64,000 nucleotides of DNA from Flavobacterium akiainvivens (GTDB taxonomy: Bacteria > Bacteroidota > Bacteroidia > Flavobacteriales > Flavobacteriaceae). The notes beneath the pieces are model-generated. The model searched no databases and was not told where the DNA came from. It worked only from the letters and a program-made list of their open reading frames with translations. Every line of letters starts with the position of its first letter. The stretch's first letter is position 1. Shown piece by piece: positions 25,861 through 34,014 of this stretch. The translations under genes were made by a program, and so were the position numbers. Where the stretch lies: contig NZ_LIYD01000005.1 of assembly GCF_001278115.1 (NCBI RefSeq), positions 1 through 64,000 on the forward strand, written 5' to 3'.

Positions 25861-25920
25861 CGGACTGTTGACATAATGATGGATATTACTAAGGCATTAC
25901 TAAATTAAACTACGAGTGAA

Positions 25921-25960
25921 GCTCCCTCCCCTCTCCTTTGGAGAGGGGGTGGGGGTGAGG
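25921..25960. repeat. GC-rich palindromic repeat before the next gene
   Basis: The CTCCCTCCCCTCTCC half and a GGAGAGGGGGTGGGGGTGAG half are nearly complementary around TTT. The element ends 5 bases before the start codon at 25966, so it lies in the leader of that gene and could hide the start. Confidence 0.75.
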
Positions 25961-25965
25961 CCAAT

Positions 25966-26583
25966 ATGAAACCACAAACCTACAATTCATTTCTCTGGAA
26001 CTCCGTTAGTGACCACGGGTTGCATTCGCCGTTTGTATACTCATTTGTAAGCAGCACTTTTTATGAAGGCAGAAAGCCCAAAAATGTAAAAGCCGCCGCA
26101 GGCCTTGACCGCCACGCACTCGAAACCCTGTACAAGGTAATAACCAACCGTAAGGCGTTTAAGCTGCTGGTGCTGGGCAATGAAGCCCCTGCGGTAACTG
26201 AAGCCATACGCGAAGTAGCAGGGCAGGAAAACGGGCAGGTATGGTTTTTTAGTGAACTCGCGTCGGTGCCCGGTGGGCTTGATATGGCAATACTTACCGG
26301 TAAGGGCGCTGAGAGCCTTTTAGAGCAGCTACAGCGTGCCCATCAGGACAGTAATAACAATACCATAGTTGCAGTGCCAAACATCCATACAACGCCGTTT
26401 ATGGAAGCAGCATGGGCACAGATTAAAAACGCGCCTAACGTTACCGTTACCATAGATACCTATCATGTGGGGCTTGTGTTCTTCAGGAAAGGGCAGGCCA
26501 ACCAGCATTTTGCGGTGCGCCCCGATAAACGGGTTCTGCGTGATGCTTTATTAGGGGCTAAGAATTTATGGGGGCTTTTTTAG
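25966..26583 (+). CDS. Hypothetical protein, possible degenerate SAM-methyltransferase fold
   Basis: A 205-residue cytoplasmic protein with the N-terminal motif SDHGLHSPFVYSFV, seen in a Bacteroidetes family often named class I SAM-dependent methyltransferase. A strand-like KLLVLGNEAPAV could be the nucleotide-binding strand, but the usual GxGxG loop is absent. It is therefore either a diverged member or a non-enzymatic relative. A dense palindromic repeat sits directly before its start codon. Function not recognised. Confidence 0.6.
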   Translation: MKPQTYNSFLWNSVSDHGLHSPFVYSFVSSTFYEGRKPKNVKAAAGLDRHALETLYKVITNRKAFKLLVLGNEAPAVTEAIREVAGQENGQVWFFSELASVPGGLDMAILTGKGAESLLEQLQRAHQDSNNNTIVAVPNIHTTPFMEAAWAQIKNAPNVTVTIDTYHVGLVFFRKGQANQHFAVRPDKRVLRDALLGAKNLWGLF

Positions 26584-26585
26584 AA

Positions 26586-26696
26586 TTTGATTTTTGGATT
26601 ATTCGATTTTTGGATTTTTGGATTTTTCGACTGCACTCAATTAACCAAGCCATCGAACCATCGAATAATCCAATAATCGAACTATCGAATAACCTA
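26586..26696. repeat. Intergenic repeats of ATCGAACCATCGAATAATCC type
   Basis: Runs of TTTTTGGATT on one side and ATCGAACCATCGAATAATCC on the other are mutually complementary. Similar sequence occurs at 26976-27036, so the small gene between them is bracketed by copies of the same repeat. Confidence 0.7.
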
Positions 26697-26948
26697 ATTA
26701 TTCCGTAGCGCATGCGCTAACTCCGCCTTAGTCATTTTGCTGCGGCCTTCAATACCTACCTTTTTAGCCTCGTCATACAGGCTTTGTTTGGTGCGTCCTT
26801 CATATTTTTCGGCTTTTCCGCCGCGGTGCTCAGCACCTTTACTGTTGGCTATACGCGCACTTTTTTCTTTGCTGTAGCCTTTGTCGCGAAGGGCCTCATA
26901 CTGGTCTTTATCCTTAACCTGCGGGCCCGGTGATTTTCTTCCCGGCAT
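26694..26948 (-). CDS. Small basic protein with Rho-N/SAP-like C-terminus
   Basis: An 84-residue protein rich in Lys, Arg and Gly. The middle part YEALRDKGYSKEKSARIANSKG resembles the DUF7218 group of small plasmid-stabilisation-like proteins, and LYDEAKKVGIEGRSKMTKAELAHALRNN looks like a Rho termination factor N-terminal or SAP helix-extended-helix that binds nucleic acid. Its function is unknown; relatives are often called general-stress proteins. It is a single gene between two copies of an intergenic repeat. Confidence 0.7.
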   Translation of the reverse strand: MPGRKSPGPQVKDKDQYEALRDKGYSKEKSARIANSKGAEHRGGKAEKYEGRTKQSLYDEAKKVGIEGRSKMTKAELAHALRNN

Positions 26949-26975
26949 AATTTTATTTTTTTTTGATTTCTAAAA

Positions 26976-27036
26976 TTCCTGATAATTGAACAATCGAACC
27001 ATCGAACCATCGAATAATCCAAAAATCCAACCATCC
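26976..27036. repeat. Second copy of the ATCGAACCATCGAATAATCC repeat
   Basis: ATTGAACAATCGAACCATCG with further ATCGAATAATCC and AAAATCCAACCATCC units. It shares the core unit with 26586-26696 on the other side of the small basic protein gene. Confidence 0.7.
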
Positions 27037-27167
27037 TTTAAAAACCCCACAGGCATACTGTAAGCATGCGGCTGCGGGGGAATTTAAAATAATTACTGTT
27101 ATAAAGTTAAGCATCAGTGTTTTGAACACCCGTTAACCGCGGGTTAAAAACCCTTAAGCAAACGCTA

Positions 27168-27201
27168 AAAAAAAGAGGCACACCATGTGGCGTGCCCCTT
27201 T
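27168..27201 (-). terminator. Terminator of the 227-aa lipoprotein gene
   Basis: GGGGCACGCCACATGGTGTGCC-type hairpin on the minus strand followed by a run of T residues, about 40 bases behind the stop codon. Confidence 0.85.
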
Positions 27202-27242
27202 CAGCAGAATGTATGTAAAAACCTTTATAATTTCTAAAATCC

Positions 27243-27926
27243 TTAGTTCGCCTTTTCTTTGGCGTCTTTATTTTCTTCGCTTTTAGCGGTCATACGCTCC
27301 CATTTAAATGATGGGGCAAATTTAAGTTTAAGGCCTGCAATCTTGTTGTTGTCAGAGCTGGTAAGGCCTTCTTTCTCTACCGTATTCTTACGTGAGTCAA
27401 GGGCTTCATACCATGCCTTGATTTTATCAAGGTCCTGGCGGCTGTAAGAATCTTTGTTAGTTTTAAACGTTTCGTAGAAGTTTTGGTAAACCGAAAGGAT
27501 GTTGTCTTTGTTTACCCATGCAAACGTCATATCGTTACCTACTACAGTACCGGCGCCAAAAAGCGAGTCGGCCAATGCATTGCCACTTGCGGCAGCCTCA
27601 GTTTGTTTTTGTTTAGCAGCTTCAGCTTCAGCCTGGGCTTTAACACCGTCGTATTTCACTTTGCTGTCGTCTATCCTTTCTTTGGCCTTAGCTTCATTTT
27701 CCAGGGTAGCAAGGGCGGCTTCGGCTTCGGCAAGGCGCGCTTCATATCCGGCCTGTATGGCTTCCCAGTCTTTGGCTTTGGTAGCGGCATCAAGGTTATT
27801 AACCGAATCTACATATACTACATAGGTATCAACGTTCTTTTCGGCAGTCATTTTGGCCTCATCTTTACAAGAGGTAAGGGCAACGGCTACAACAGCAGCA
27901 CCCAGCATTACTTTTAGATTTTTCAT
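27243..27926 (-). CDS. Lipoprotein of unknown function, coiled-coil
   Basis: A 227-residue protein with a lipoprotein signal (GAAVVAVALTSCKDEA; lipidated Cys at about residue 20). Residues 50-115 are strongly helical and rich in Ala, Glu and Lys (EARLAEAEAALATLENEAKAK), so a coiled coil is likely. The rest has no motif I recognise. It is monocistronic with its own terminator and lies probably in the periplasmic face of a membrane. Confidence 0.75.
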   Translation of the reverse strand: MKNLKVMLGAAVVAVALTSCKDEAKMTAEKNVDTYVVYVDSVNNLDAATKAKDWEAIQAGYEARLAEAEAALATLENEAKAKERIDDSKVKYDGVKAQAEAEAAKQKQTEAAASGNALADSLFGAGTVVGNDMTFAWVNKDNILSVYQNFYETFKTNKDSYSRQDLDKIKAWYEALDSRKNTVEKEGLTSSDNNKIAGLKLKFAPSFKWERMTAKSEENKDAKEKAN

Positions 27927-28078
27927 GGTTGTTATGGATTTTTTGTTACTTTTTAGTAGAACGAATTTCTAAACATTTTGCGATATAAAAAAACTAAGTA
28001 TACATTCATTAAGAATAGTTTAATATAATTGTGACCATTTTAAGTATTTTATAAAATTGTTAACAAGGTTGTTGTTCG

Positions 28079-28145
28079 TGGTTTCAGGGTTCATTGTTCG
28101 GTGTTGAGCGCTAACAATGAACCCTGAACAATGAACCCTGAATTG
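28079..28145. repeat. Intergenic inverted repeat (CAGGGTTCATTGTTC)
   Basis: CAGGGTTCATTGTT and AACAATGAACCCTG form a long hairpin; AACAATGAACCCTGAA is repeated a second time directly behind. It lies in the 337-base space between the lipoprotein and Hsp20 genes, which otherwise contains nothing recognisable. Confidence 0.8.
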
Positions 28146-28263
28146 CTTAAGCTGTCTTTTTGTCTGCAAAAGCGTCATTTTGTCATTATTTTAAGGTTTG
28201 GAATATTTGTTGCCTTATACATAGCAAATGAGTAATAATCTTAAAATCAAAAAACATAAAATC

Positions 28264-28680
28264 ATGAATGCAGTAAAACGTAACCCAAGGAATTTTTTTA
28301 TAGACGAATTTTTTAAAGACTGGGCGGGTGGCAGCCAGGTGGCGCACAGGGTTCCGCCGGTAAATATTAAGGAAACCAATGCGGCTTACAGCGTAGCGCT
28401 GGTAGCCCCGGGCCTTAAAAAAGAAGATTTTAATATAGAGGTAGATAAAGGCGTGCTAACCATTTCGCACACGGCATCTACCCAAAATACAGGGCAGGAA
28501 GAGGGTAAGTTTACCCGCAGGGAGTTTGTAAGCACCTCGTTTAAAAGGGCGTTTACACTACCTGAAACGGTTAATGAAGAAGATATAAATGCAGTATATG
28601 CCGATGGTATACTTACCCTTACACTGCCTAAAAAAGAAGAAGAGCAGCCTAAAGAAAAAAGGCAGATTGTAATTTCATAA
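28264..28680 (+). CDS. Small heat shock protein Hsp20
   Basis: A 138-residue alpha-crystallin-type holdase chaperone. The alpha-crystallin domain spans about 35-125: VNIKETNAAYSVALVAPGLKKEDFNIEV at its start and the diagnostic AVYADGILTLTLPKKEE at its end. The start at 28264 (MNAVKRNPRN) was chosen over an upstream ATG at 28228, whose 12 extra residues are basic and low in conservation for the family. Monocistronic, followed by a strong terminator. Confidence 0.92.
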   Translation: MNAVKRNPRNFFIDEFFKDWAGGSQVAHRVPPVNIKETNAAYSVALVAPGLKKEDFNIEVDKGVLTISHTASTQNTGQEEGKFTRREFVSTSFKRAFTLPETVNEEDINAVYADGILTLTLPKKEEEQPKEKRQIVIS

Positions 28681-28697
28681 TGATTGAGTTTAGTTAG

Positions 28698-28735
28698 TTG
28701 AAAAGCGTCTCCGTAGCACGGGGGCGCTTTTTTAT
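28698..28735 (+). terminator. Terminator after hsp20
   Basis: AAAAGCGTCTCCGT-agca-CGGGGGCGCTTTTTT is a hairpin with a T run. Confidence 0.88.
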
Positions 28736-28758
28736 TGGGGTAATTTTTACTAAAATTA

Positions 28759-28766
28759 TATATTTG
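28759..28766 (+). promoter_or_regulatory. -7-like box directly before the glycosyltransferase start
   Basis: TATATTTG matches the consensus exactly but ends only 3 bases before the ATG at 28770. If it is used, the transcript would be leaderless. Confidence 0.4.
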
Positions 28767-28769
28767 CGC

Positions 28770-29951
28770 ATGCAGTTGTCGGTCATCATACTTAACTATA
28801 ATGTACGCTATTTTTTAGAGCAGTGCGTGCTTAGTGTACAGGAAGCCCTTAAAGGTATTGAGGCAGAGGTTATTGTGGTTGATAATAATTCGCCCGACGA
28901 CAGTTGTGTCATGATGCGTACGCGTTTCCCGCACATTACCCTGATTGAAAATAAAGAAAACACCGGTTTCCCAAAAGGGAATAACATAGGTGTGGCGGTG
29001 GCTAAGGGCAAATACATTTGCATACTAAACCCTGATACTGTAGTGTCTAACGATACGTTTACCAAACTGCTGGCCCTTGCTCCTCATAAGTCCGATATGG
29101 GTATTGCTACCGTTAAGCTGGTAGACGGCAGGGGGCGTTTTTTACCCGAAAGCAAAATGGGCATACCCACACCATGGGTGGCTGCAACCAAAATTTTAGG
29201 CCTGTACAAAATATTCCCTAAGTGGAGGCTGGTTAACCGTTACTATGCCATGCACCTGCAGCCCCATGAGGCCGGCAAGGTGGGTATTGTGGTAGGTGCA
29301 TTTATGTTTATGGAACGCAGCCTTTACAACAGTGTTGGCGGTTTTGATGAGGAGTTTTTTATGTATATAGAAGATTTCGACCTGTCGTACACCATACTCA
29401 AAACCGGGTGCAGCAACTATTATCTGCCTGTCACGTCGGTTATACATTATAAAGGGGAGAGCACCGTTAAAGACGGTACTTACATGGTGCGCTTTAAGCA
29501 GGGTATGCAGCGTTTTTACCAAAAGCATTTCCGCAGGTCGCCTTTATTTGATTTAATGATGGATGCCGGTACGCTGTTCTTTTCCAAAACCAAAAAAATT
29601 ACCGATGGCGCTGTTGAAAAACCGCACCACTACATACTTTTTAGTGCCAATGCCGGCCTGAAAACGCTTGTTTCGCAACAGTTTAACCATGATGTAAAAC
29701 AGTATGAAACATATGCTGATGCTACACTGGCCTCAATCCCTGATGCAGAAAGTGCGCATACAGAGATAATATTCGATAACGAATTGCTTACCTTTGGAGA
29801 TATAATTGCCGCCATGGAGCGCTTTACCCACAAAGGCTTTACTTTTAAGATAAAGCCCGCTGGCAGCGACTTTATGCTGGGCAGCAACAGCAGTAACGAC
29901 AGGGGAGAGGTAATCCTGTTGCAAAAAAGCACTGCTGAGGCTGTTTTGTAG
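28770..29951 (+). CDS. Glycosyltransferase family 2
   Basis: A 393-residue GT-A fold enzyme. MQLSVIILNYNVRYFLEQC opens the nucleotide-binding domain, EVIVVDNNSPDDS and ICILNPDTVV carry the UDP- and metal-binding acidic residues, and GGFDEEFFMYIEDFDLSY is the acceptor-side motif of rhamnosyltransferase-like members. The start at 28770 is taken because an upstream TTG-initiated extension would cross the hsp20 terminator. The C-terminal 110 residues lack a known motif. It probably adds a sugar to a surface polysaccharide; the sugar is unknown. Confidence 0.9.
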   Translation: MQLSVIILNYNVRYFLEQCVLSVQEALKGIEAEVIVVDNNSPDDSCVMMRTRFPHITLIENKENTGFPKGNNIGVAVAKGKYICILNPDTVVSNDTFTKLLALAPHKSDMGIATVKLVDGRGRFLPESKMGIPTPWVAATKILGLYKIFPKWRLVNRYYAMHLQPHEAGKVGIVVGAFMFMERSLYNSVGGFDEEFFMYIEDFDLSYTILKTGCSNYYLPVTSVIHYKGESTVKDGTYMVRFKQGMQRFYQKHFRRSPLFDLMMDAGTLFFSKTKKITDGAVEKPHHYILFSANAGLKTLVSQQFNHDVKQYETYADATLASIPDAESAHTEIIFDNELLTFGDIIAAMERFTHKGFTFKIKPAGSDFMLGSNSSNDRGEVILLQKSTAEAVL

Positions 29952-30020
29952 TTTTATTTTACACAAAATGCTTTTATAGAACTATTTTTTTATTATTTTC
30001 GCAAGTATAAATACTTATTT

Positions 30021-30028
30021 TACCTTTA
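30021..30028 (+). promoter_or_regulatory. Putative -7 box of the E2 gene
   Basis: TACCTTTA, a TAnnTTTA variant, 10 bases before the start codon; a short leader is implied. Confidence 0.35.
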
Positions 30029-30038
30029 GGTTAACAAT

Positions 30039-31355
30039 ATGGCAAAATTCGAACTCAAGCTTCCGAAAATGGGGGAAAGCGTTGCAGAGGCAACTATTAC
30101 CAACTGGCTTAAAAAAGTGGGCGACCACATAGCGGCCGACGAAGCCGTACTGGAAATAGCAACCGATAAGGTAGACTCTGAAGTGCCCAGCGAAGTGAGC
30201 GGCACCCTTACCGAAATATTTTTTAAAGAAAATGATGTGGTTCAGGTGGGCCAAACCATTGCCCATATAGAAACCGAAGGCGGCGTGGTGGTAGATGCCC
30301 CGTCTGAAGCTACACCAGCCGTTACAGAAAACATACAGGCCATAGAAAAAACGGTTACCGCAGCTAAAGAAGCCGTGGCTACACCCGAAGATTTCTCGGG
30401 CTCTGAAAAATTCTTCTCACCGCTGGTTAAAAATATAGCCAAAGAAGAAGGCGTTACCCTTGCCGAGCTTGAAAGCATAAACGGCACCGGCAAAGACGGC
30501 CGTGTTACCAAAGATGATATACTGGGGTATGTGAAAGAAAAATCACAAAATCCAAATGCCAAATCACAAACTGTAGCCGCCAACTCTCAACCCGCAACTC
30601 TCAACCCGCAACCACAAACACCGAAGGCAGCGCCTTCGGTTAACGGCCAGGACGAGATTGTAGAGATGGACCGTATGCGTAAGCTTATTTCGGGCTACAT
30701 GGTGCAGAGTGTGCAAACCTCGGCCCACGTACAGTCGTTTATAGAGGTAGACGTTACCAATATTGTAAAATGGCGCGATAAGGTTAAAACAGCCTTTGAA
30801 AAGCGTGAGGGCGAAAAGCTTACGTTTACCCCTATATTTATGGAAGCCGTAGCCAAGGCGCTTAAAGACTTCCCGGGTATGAACATTAGTGTAGACGGCG
30901 AATACATCATTAAAAAGAAAAACATCAACCTGGGTATGGCGGCAGCCCTGCCTAACGGAAACCTTATAGTGCCCGTAATTAAAAATGCCGACCAGCTTAA
31001 CCTGGTAGGTATGGCCAAAGCCGTAAACGACCTTGGCAACCGTGCTAAGGCCGGTAAGCTAAAACCCGATGATACACAGGGCGGTACGTATACCGTTACC
31101 AACGTGGGTACGTTTGGCAGTGTGTTTGGTACGCCTATCATCAACCAGCCGCAGGTGGGTATTTTAGCCCTTGGCGCCATACGCAAAGTGCCTGCTGTTA
31201 TAGAGACTCCTGATGGCGATTTTATAGGCATACGCCAAAAAATGTTCCTGTCGCACAGCTACGACCACCGTGTGGTAGACGGCGCACTGGGTGGCTCTTT
31301 CGTAAAACGCGTTGCCGAATATCTTGAAGCGTTTGACCCTAAGCGCGACTTTTAA
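30039..31355 (+). CDS. 2-oxo acid dehydrogenase E2 (dihydrolipoyl acyltransferase)
   Basis: A 438-residue E2 subunit. One lipoyl domain (residues 1-75) carries the lipoyl-lysine in EIATDKVDSEV. The peripheral subunit-binding domain is at about 126-165 (FSPLVKNIAKEEGV, GKDGRVTKDDIL). The catalytic domain from about 205 ends with HSYDHRVVDGALGG, holding the catalytic His and Asp. The single lipoyl domain favours a branched-chain type complex over pyruvate dehydrogenase, but E1 and E3 are not nearby. Residues about 167-196 are a low-complexity linker encoded by repeat-like DNA. Confidence 0.93.
   Translation: MAKFELKLPKMGESVAEATITNWLKKVGDHIAADEAVLEIATDKVDSEVPSEVSGTLTEIFFKENDVVQVGQTIAHIETEGGVVVDAPSEATPAVTENIQAIEKTVTAAKEAVATPEDFSGSEKFFSPLVKNIAKEEGVTLAELESINGTGKDGRVTKDDILGYVKEKSQNPNAKSQTVAANSQPATLNPQPQTPKAAPSVNGQDEIVEMDRMRKLISGYMVQSVQTSAHVQSFIEVDVTNIVKWRDKVKTAFEKREGEKLTFTPIFMEAVAKALKDFPGMNISVDGEYIIKKKNINLGMAAALPNGNLIVPVIKNADQLNLVGMAKAVNDLGNRAKAGKLKPDDTQGGTYTVTNVGTFGSVFGTPIINQPQVGILALGAIRKVPAVIETPDGDFIGIRQKMFLSHSYDHRVVDGALGGSFVKRVAEYLEAFDPKRDF
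30541..30626. repeat. Repeat-like segment encoding the E2 linker
   Basis: AACTCTCAACCCGCAACTCT and a second CTCAACCCGCAACC copy are of the same kind as intergenic repeats in this genome (compare 48176-48287). The segment is in frame and gives NSQPATLNPQPQTP between two E2 domains. Confidence 0.65.
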
Positions 31356-31377
31356 TTTTTAGACTTTTATATTGATA

Positions 31378-31407
31378 GAAAGCCTCACTTTTGTGGGGCT
31401 TTTTTGT
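31378..31407 (+). terminator. Terminator after the E2 gene
   Basis: GAAAGCCTCAC-tttt-GTGGGGCTTTTTT hairpin with T run. Confidence 0.88.
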
Positions 31408-31440
31408 TAAGTAATTACAGAAAAATTGTATTAATTTTTT

Positions 31441-31448
31441 TAAATTTG
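31441..31448 (+). promoter_or_regulatory. Promoter -7 box of the phosphoesterase island
   Basis: TAAATTTG matches TAnnTTTG exactly, 28 bases before the first start codon of the two-gene unit. Confidence 0.5.
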
Positions 31449-31476
31449 TATTAATCAACCAATTAATCTCAAATTT

Positions 31477-31782
31477 ATGTATCATACAGTTATTCCAGTT
31501 TCAGATGATTACAATCCTATTGTAGTTGAAGGTAGTATTAAAACACAGGTACTTATATTTAATGCGGGTCCAGCTGCTATTAAGGTTCAGGCTTGGGATA
31601 ATTGGAAAGGCAAACAGAGGGGAGGATATGAGAATTCTGAAGCTAATTATAGTCTTGAGCTTAGACCTGGTAATGAAAGAATCGTTTCTGGTTCTTTAAT
31701 AAGAGCAGCTATTCATAAAAAGACTTTTAACGAAGAGTCTTTTGCGGCTATTGGTGTACTTGTAATTGCTGAAAGAATTTAA
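31477..31782 (+). CDS. Small hypothetical protein, partner of the phosphoesterase
   Basis: A 101-residue protein without signal peptide or membrane segment. It is predicted to be almost all beta strands (VLIFNAGPAAIKVQAWDNW, NYSLELRPGNERIV, FAAIGVLVIAERI), so a single small beta sandwich is likely. I do not recognise the family. Its stop codon is followed after one base by the ATG of the phosphoesterase gene, so the two are co-translated. The DNA is visibly more AT-rich than both neighbours. Confidence 0.65.
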   Translation: MYHTVIPVSDDYNPIVVEGSIKTQVLIFNAGPAAIKVQAWDNWKGKQRGGYENSEANYSLELRPGNERIVSGSLIRAAIHKKTFNEESFAAIGVLVIAERI

Positions 31783-31783
31783 T

Positions 31784-33214
31784 ATGGAAACTGATTATAT
31801 AAACCAAATTACTATTTATCATTTTTCAGATCTACATTTTGGTAAATATCATATTTGTAATCCCGATGATCCAACTGCACATAATGATGGTATTCCCAGC
31901 TTAGGGGAATTGGTATCAAACGATTTGCAAAATGAAGTGAAAGATTCTCCTGTAATTATTGCTGTTTCGGGCGACTTTACTCAAGCCTGTCAATATAAAG
32001 AGTTTGTTCAGGCAGATGATTTTCTTAATAAAGTGCTATCATCAAAAACTTTTGAAAAACTAAATAAATCAGATGTTTTTATGGTTCCGGGAAACCACGA
32101 TGTGGTTTTCAATAGCTCACATGCTGAAGAAAGATTTCAGCCTTATTGTAATTTTTACAATAAATTTTACAAAGGGTTTAGAGAGAATATTGGACCAAAT
32201 GAATCTTTGTCTCTAACTCAAGTTCACAAGCTGAATAAGGATGGCAATAAGATTTTGTTTGCAGAGATTAATTGTTGCATGTATGTGCAAAATGATACCG
32301 TTGATAAAAGTCGGGGGCAAGTTGGAATTGATGCTATAACAAAACTAAAGGAAGTTTTGGAGAATTATAGTAAAGAATCTGATTTTGACGATCATATAAA
32401 AATAGCAATGATTCATCACCATGTGGTTTTATTGCCTTCATTTATTGAGCCGGGTAGAGGAGTTGACTCAATTATGAATGCAAATTATCTTTTGGAAGTT
32501 TTAAGTGATTATGGCTTTCATATAATACTTCACGGACATAAACATTATCCTCAGATCTTTTCTTATGATCCATTACCTTTATGGGGAAAGAGCAAAAATA
32601 ACATACCTCAATTGGTTGTATCAGGAGGCAGTTGTGGGAGTTCCGAGTTGCCAAATGGGATGGCAAGGTGTAATACTTATGGGATTATAAAAATAAAATG
32701 GCATCCAAAAAGCCAACAGGCAAGAATAAAGGTTGAAACAAGAGGGCTTGAAAATTATGGGCCTAATGGTAAATTGCTGCCAAGTTTATGGAAATGGAAA
32801 GAAGTTAATGTAACTGATAAGGCTATTGCAACTCATATGAATTTGCCGAAGCCTAAATTTGTAGAGACATTTGATTGGGATAGTGATGATAGAATTGAAT
32901 ATTATAAGCAATTGCGAGGCTCTATGCCTGTTGTTGAATTGATTCCTTCTCTTGTCCCTGGACAGGCTTTTGAAGCACGTGCTTGGATAGCTTCACATTG
33001 GGAACAAAAACAAGATGAACAACTGGTTAAAGTTGAATGGTCAGCAGGTCCGAAGTTTAAGAAAAAGCAAATAGCAAATTTTGATACAAATCCTAATTTT
33101 TGTATAGCTTATCAATATTATGGGCCAATGGTAATTGAAGCAAAAATGACGTTTGCAGATAAATATACGGCCACAGCATTTGTATATGCCCACATGCCCA
33201 AAAAAGATATTTAA
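31784..33214 (+). CDS. Calcineurin-like metallophosphoesterase with C-terminal beta domain
   Basis: A 476-residue cytoplasmic protein. All dinuclear metal motifs of the fold are present: FSDLHFG, SGDFTQ, PGNHD, IHHHVV and LHGHKH within residues 10-260, so it should be an active phosphoesterase, in general layout like class III cyclic nucleotide phosphodiesterases. Residues about 370-476 form a beta-rich domain of Ig type (EARAWIASHWEQ, VKVEWSAGPKF) not found in CpdA. The ATG at 31784 was preferred over one at 31766, which overlaps the upstream gene. Substrate and role are unknown. AT-rich codon use suggests recent acquisition. Confidence 0.78.
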   Translation: METDYINQITIYHFSDLHFGKYHICNPDDPTAHNDGIPSLGELVSNDLQNEVKDSPVIIAVSGDFTQACQYKEFVQADDFLNKVLSSKTFEKLNKSDVFMVPGNHDVVFNSSHAEERFQPYCNFYNKFYKGFRENIGPNESLSLTQVHKLNKDGNKILFAEINCCMYVQNDTVDKSRGQVGIDAITKLKEVLENYSKESDFDDHIKIAMIHHHVVLLPSFIEPGRGVDSIMNANYLLEVLSDYGFHIILHGHKHYPQIFSYDPLPLWGKSKNNIPQLVVSGGSCGSSELPNGMARCNTYGIIKIKWHPKSQQARIKVETRGLENYGPNGKLLPSLWKWKEVNVTDKAIATHMNLPKPKFVETFDWDSDDRIEYYKQLRGSMPVVELIPSLVPGQAFEARAWIASHWEQKQDEQLVKVEWSAGPKFKKKQIANFDTNPNFCIAYQYYGPMVIEAKMTFADKYTATAFVYAHMPKKDI

Positions 33215-33267
33215 TTGCCTTTAGAGTTATTGATACTGTAGTTGCTTAATATTCCGTTTATGGTATA

Positions 33268-33297
33268 TAAAAAAAGCTGCCTCATGGGGCAGCTTCT
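33268..33297 (-). terminator. Terminator of the carbonic anhydrase gene
   Basis: AAGCTGCC-tcat-GGGGCAGCTT with a T run on the minus strand. Confidence 0.88.
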
Positions 33298-33316
33298 ATA
33301 CATTTACTGTTACAAA

Positions 33317-33949
33317 TTACTCGCTCGCAATTTTGTAAATATCTACAATGTTGCTGGTAACTTCATCAAAATCAATTTCAAGGTCAACCAGCTTACCGCT
33401 GCGTATGTCAAAAATCCAGCCGTGCACGGTAATGCCCCTTTCATCTTTGGCCTTTTGTACTTCGGCAGTTTTAATTACGTTAATACACTGCTCCTGTACG
33501 TTAAGCTCCACAAGGCGGTCATAGCGTTTAGCCATGTCTTCAATGCTGTTAAGCTCTTTGCGGTGCAGGCGGTACACATCGCGAATGTTGCGTAGCCATG
33601 GGTTTAGTATACCCAGGTCGCTTTGTTCCATGGCAGCCTTAACGCCGCCGCAGTTGTAGTGGCCGCATACCACCACGTGGTTTACCTTAAGGTGGCTTAC
33701 CGCATAGTTTATAACCGACATTACGTTAAGGTCGGTATTGGGCACCATGTTGGCAATATTGCGGTGCACAAAGGCCATACCGGGCTTAACACCCATAAGC
33801 TCTTCGGCGGTAACGCGGCTGTCTGAGCAGCCTATGTATAAAATTTCAGGCGTTTGGCCTGCAGCCAGAGTATCAAAATACTTATCGTCTATTTCAAGCT
33901 GCTTGGCAATCCAGGTACTGTTATTTTCAAAAACCTGTTTAATATCCAT
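33317..33949 (-). CDS. Beta-class carbonic anhydrase
   Basis: A 210-residue zinc enzyme that interconverts CO2 and bicarbonate. Zinc ligands and the Asp-Arg dyad are in GCSDSRV, and HYNCGGVKAA supplies the second His and Cys. FVHRNIANMV is also typical. Cytoplasmic, single gene with its own terminator. It could supply bicarbonate for carboxylases such as propionyl-CoA carboxylase, but nothing links it directly to the mutase genes nearby. Confidence 0.95.
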   Translation of the reverse strand: MDIKQVFENNSTWIAKQLEIDDKYFDTLAAGQTPEILYIGCSDSRVTAEELMGVKPGMAFVHRNIANMVPNTDLNVMSVINYAVSHLKVNHVVVCGHYNCGGVKAAMEQSDLGILNPWLRNIRDVYRLHRKELNSIEDMAKRYDRLVELNVQEQCINVIKTAEVQKAKDERGITVHGWIFDIRSGKLVDLEIDFDEVTSNIVDIYKIASE

Positions 33950-34014
33950 AGTTGTTAGTTTTTAAGTTGTTTCATCAAAAATAGTAAAAACAATCTTACC
34001 TGAACAGCTTATTT

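Noticed and set aside
28228..28263. Upstream ATG for Hsp20.
   Set aside because: The 12 added residues are not typical of the family; 28264 gives the usual N-terminus.
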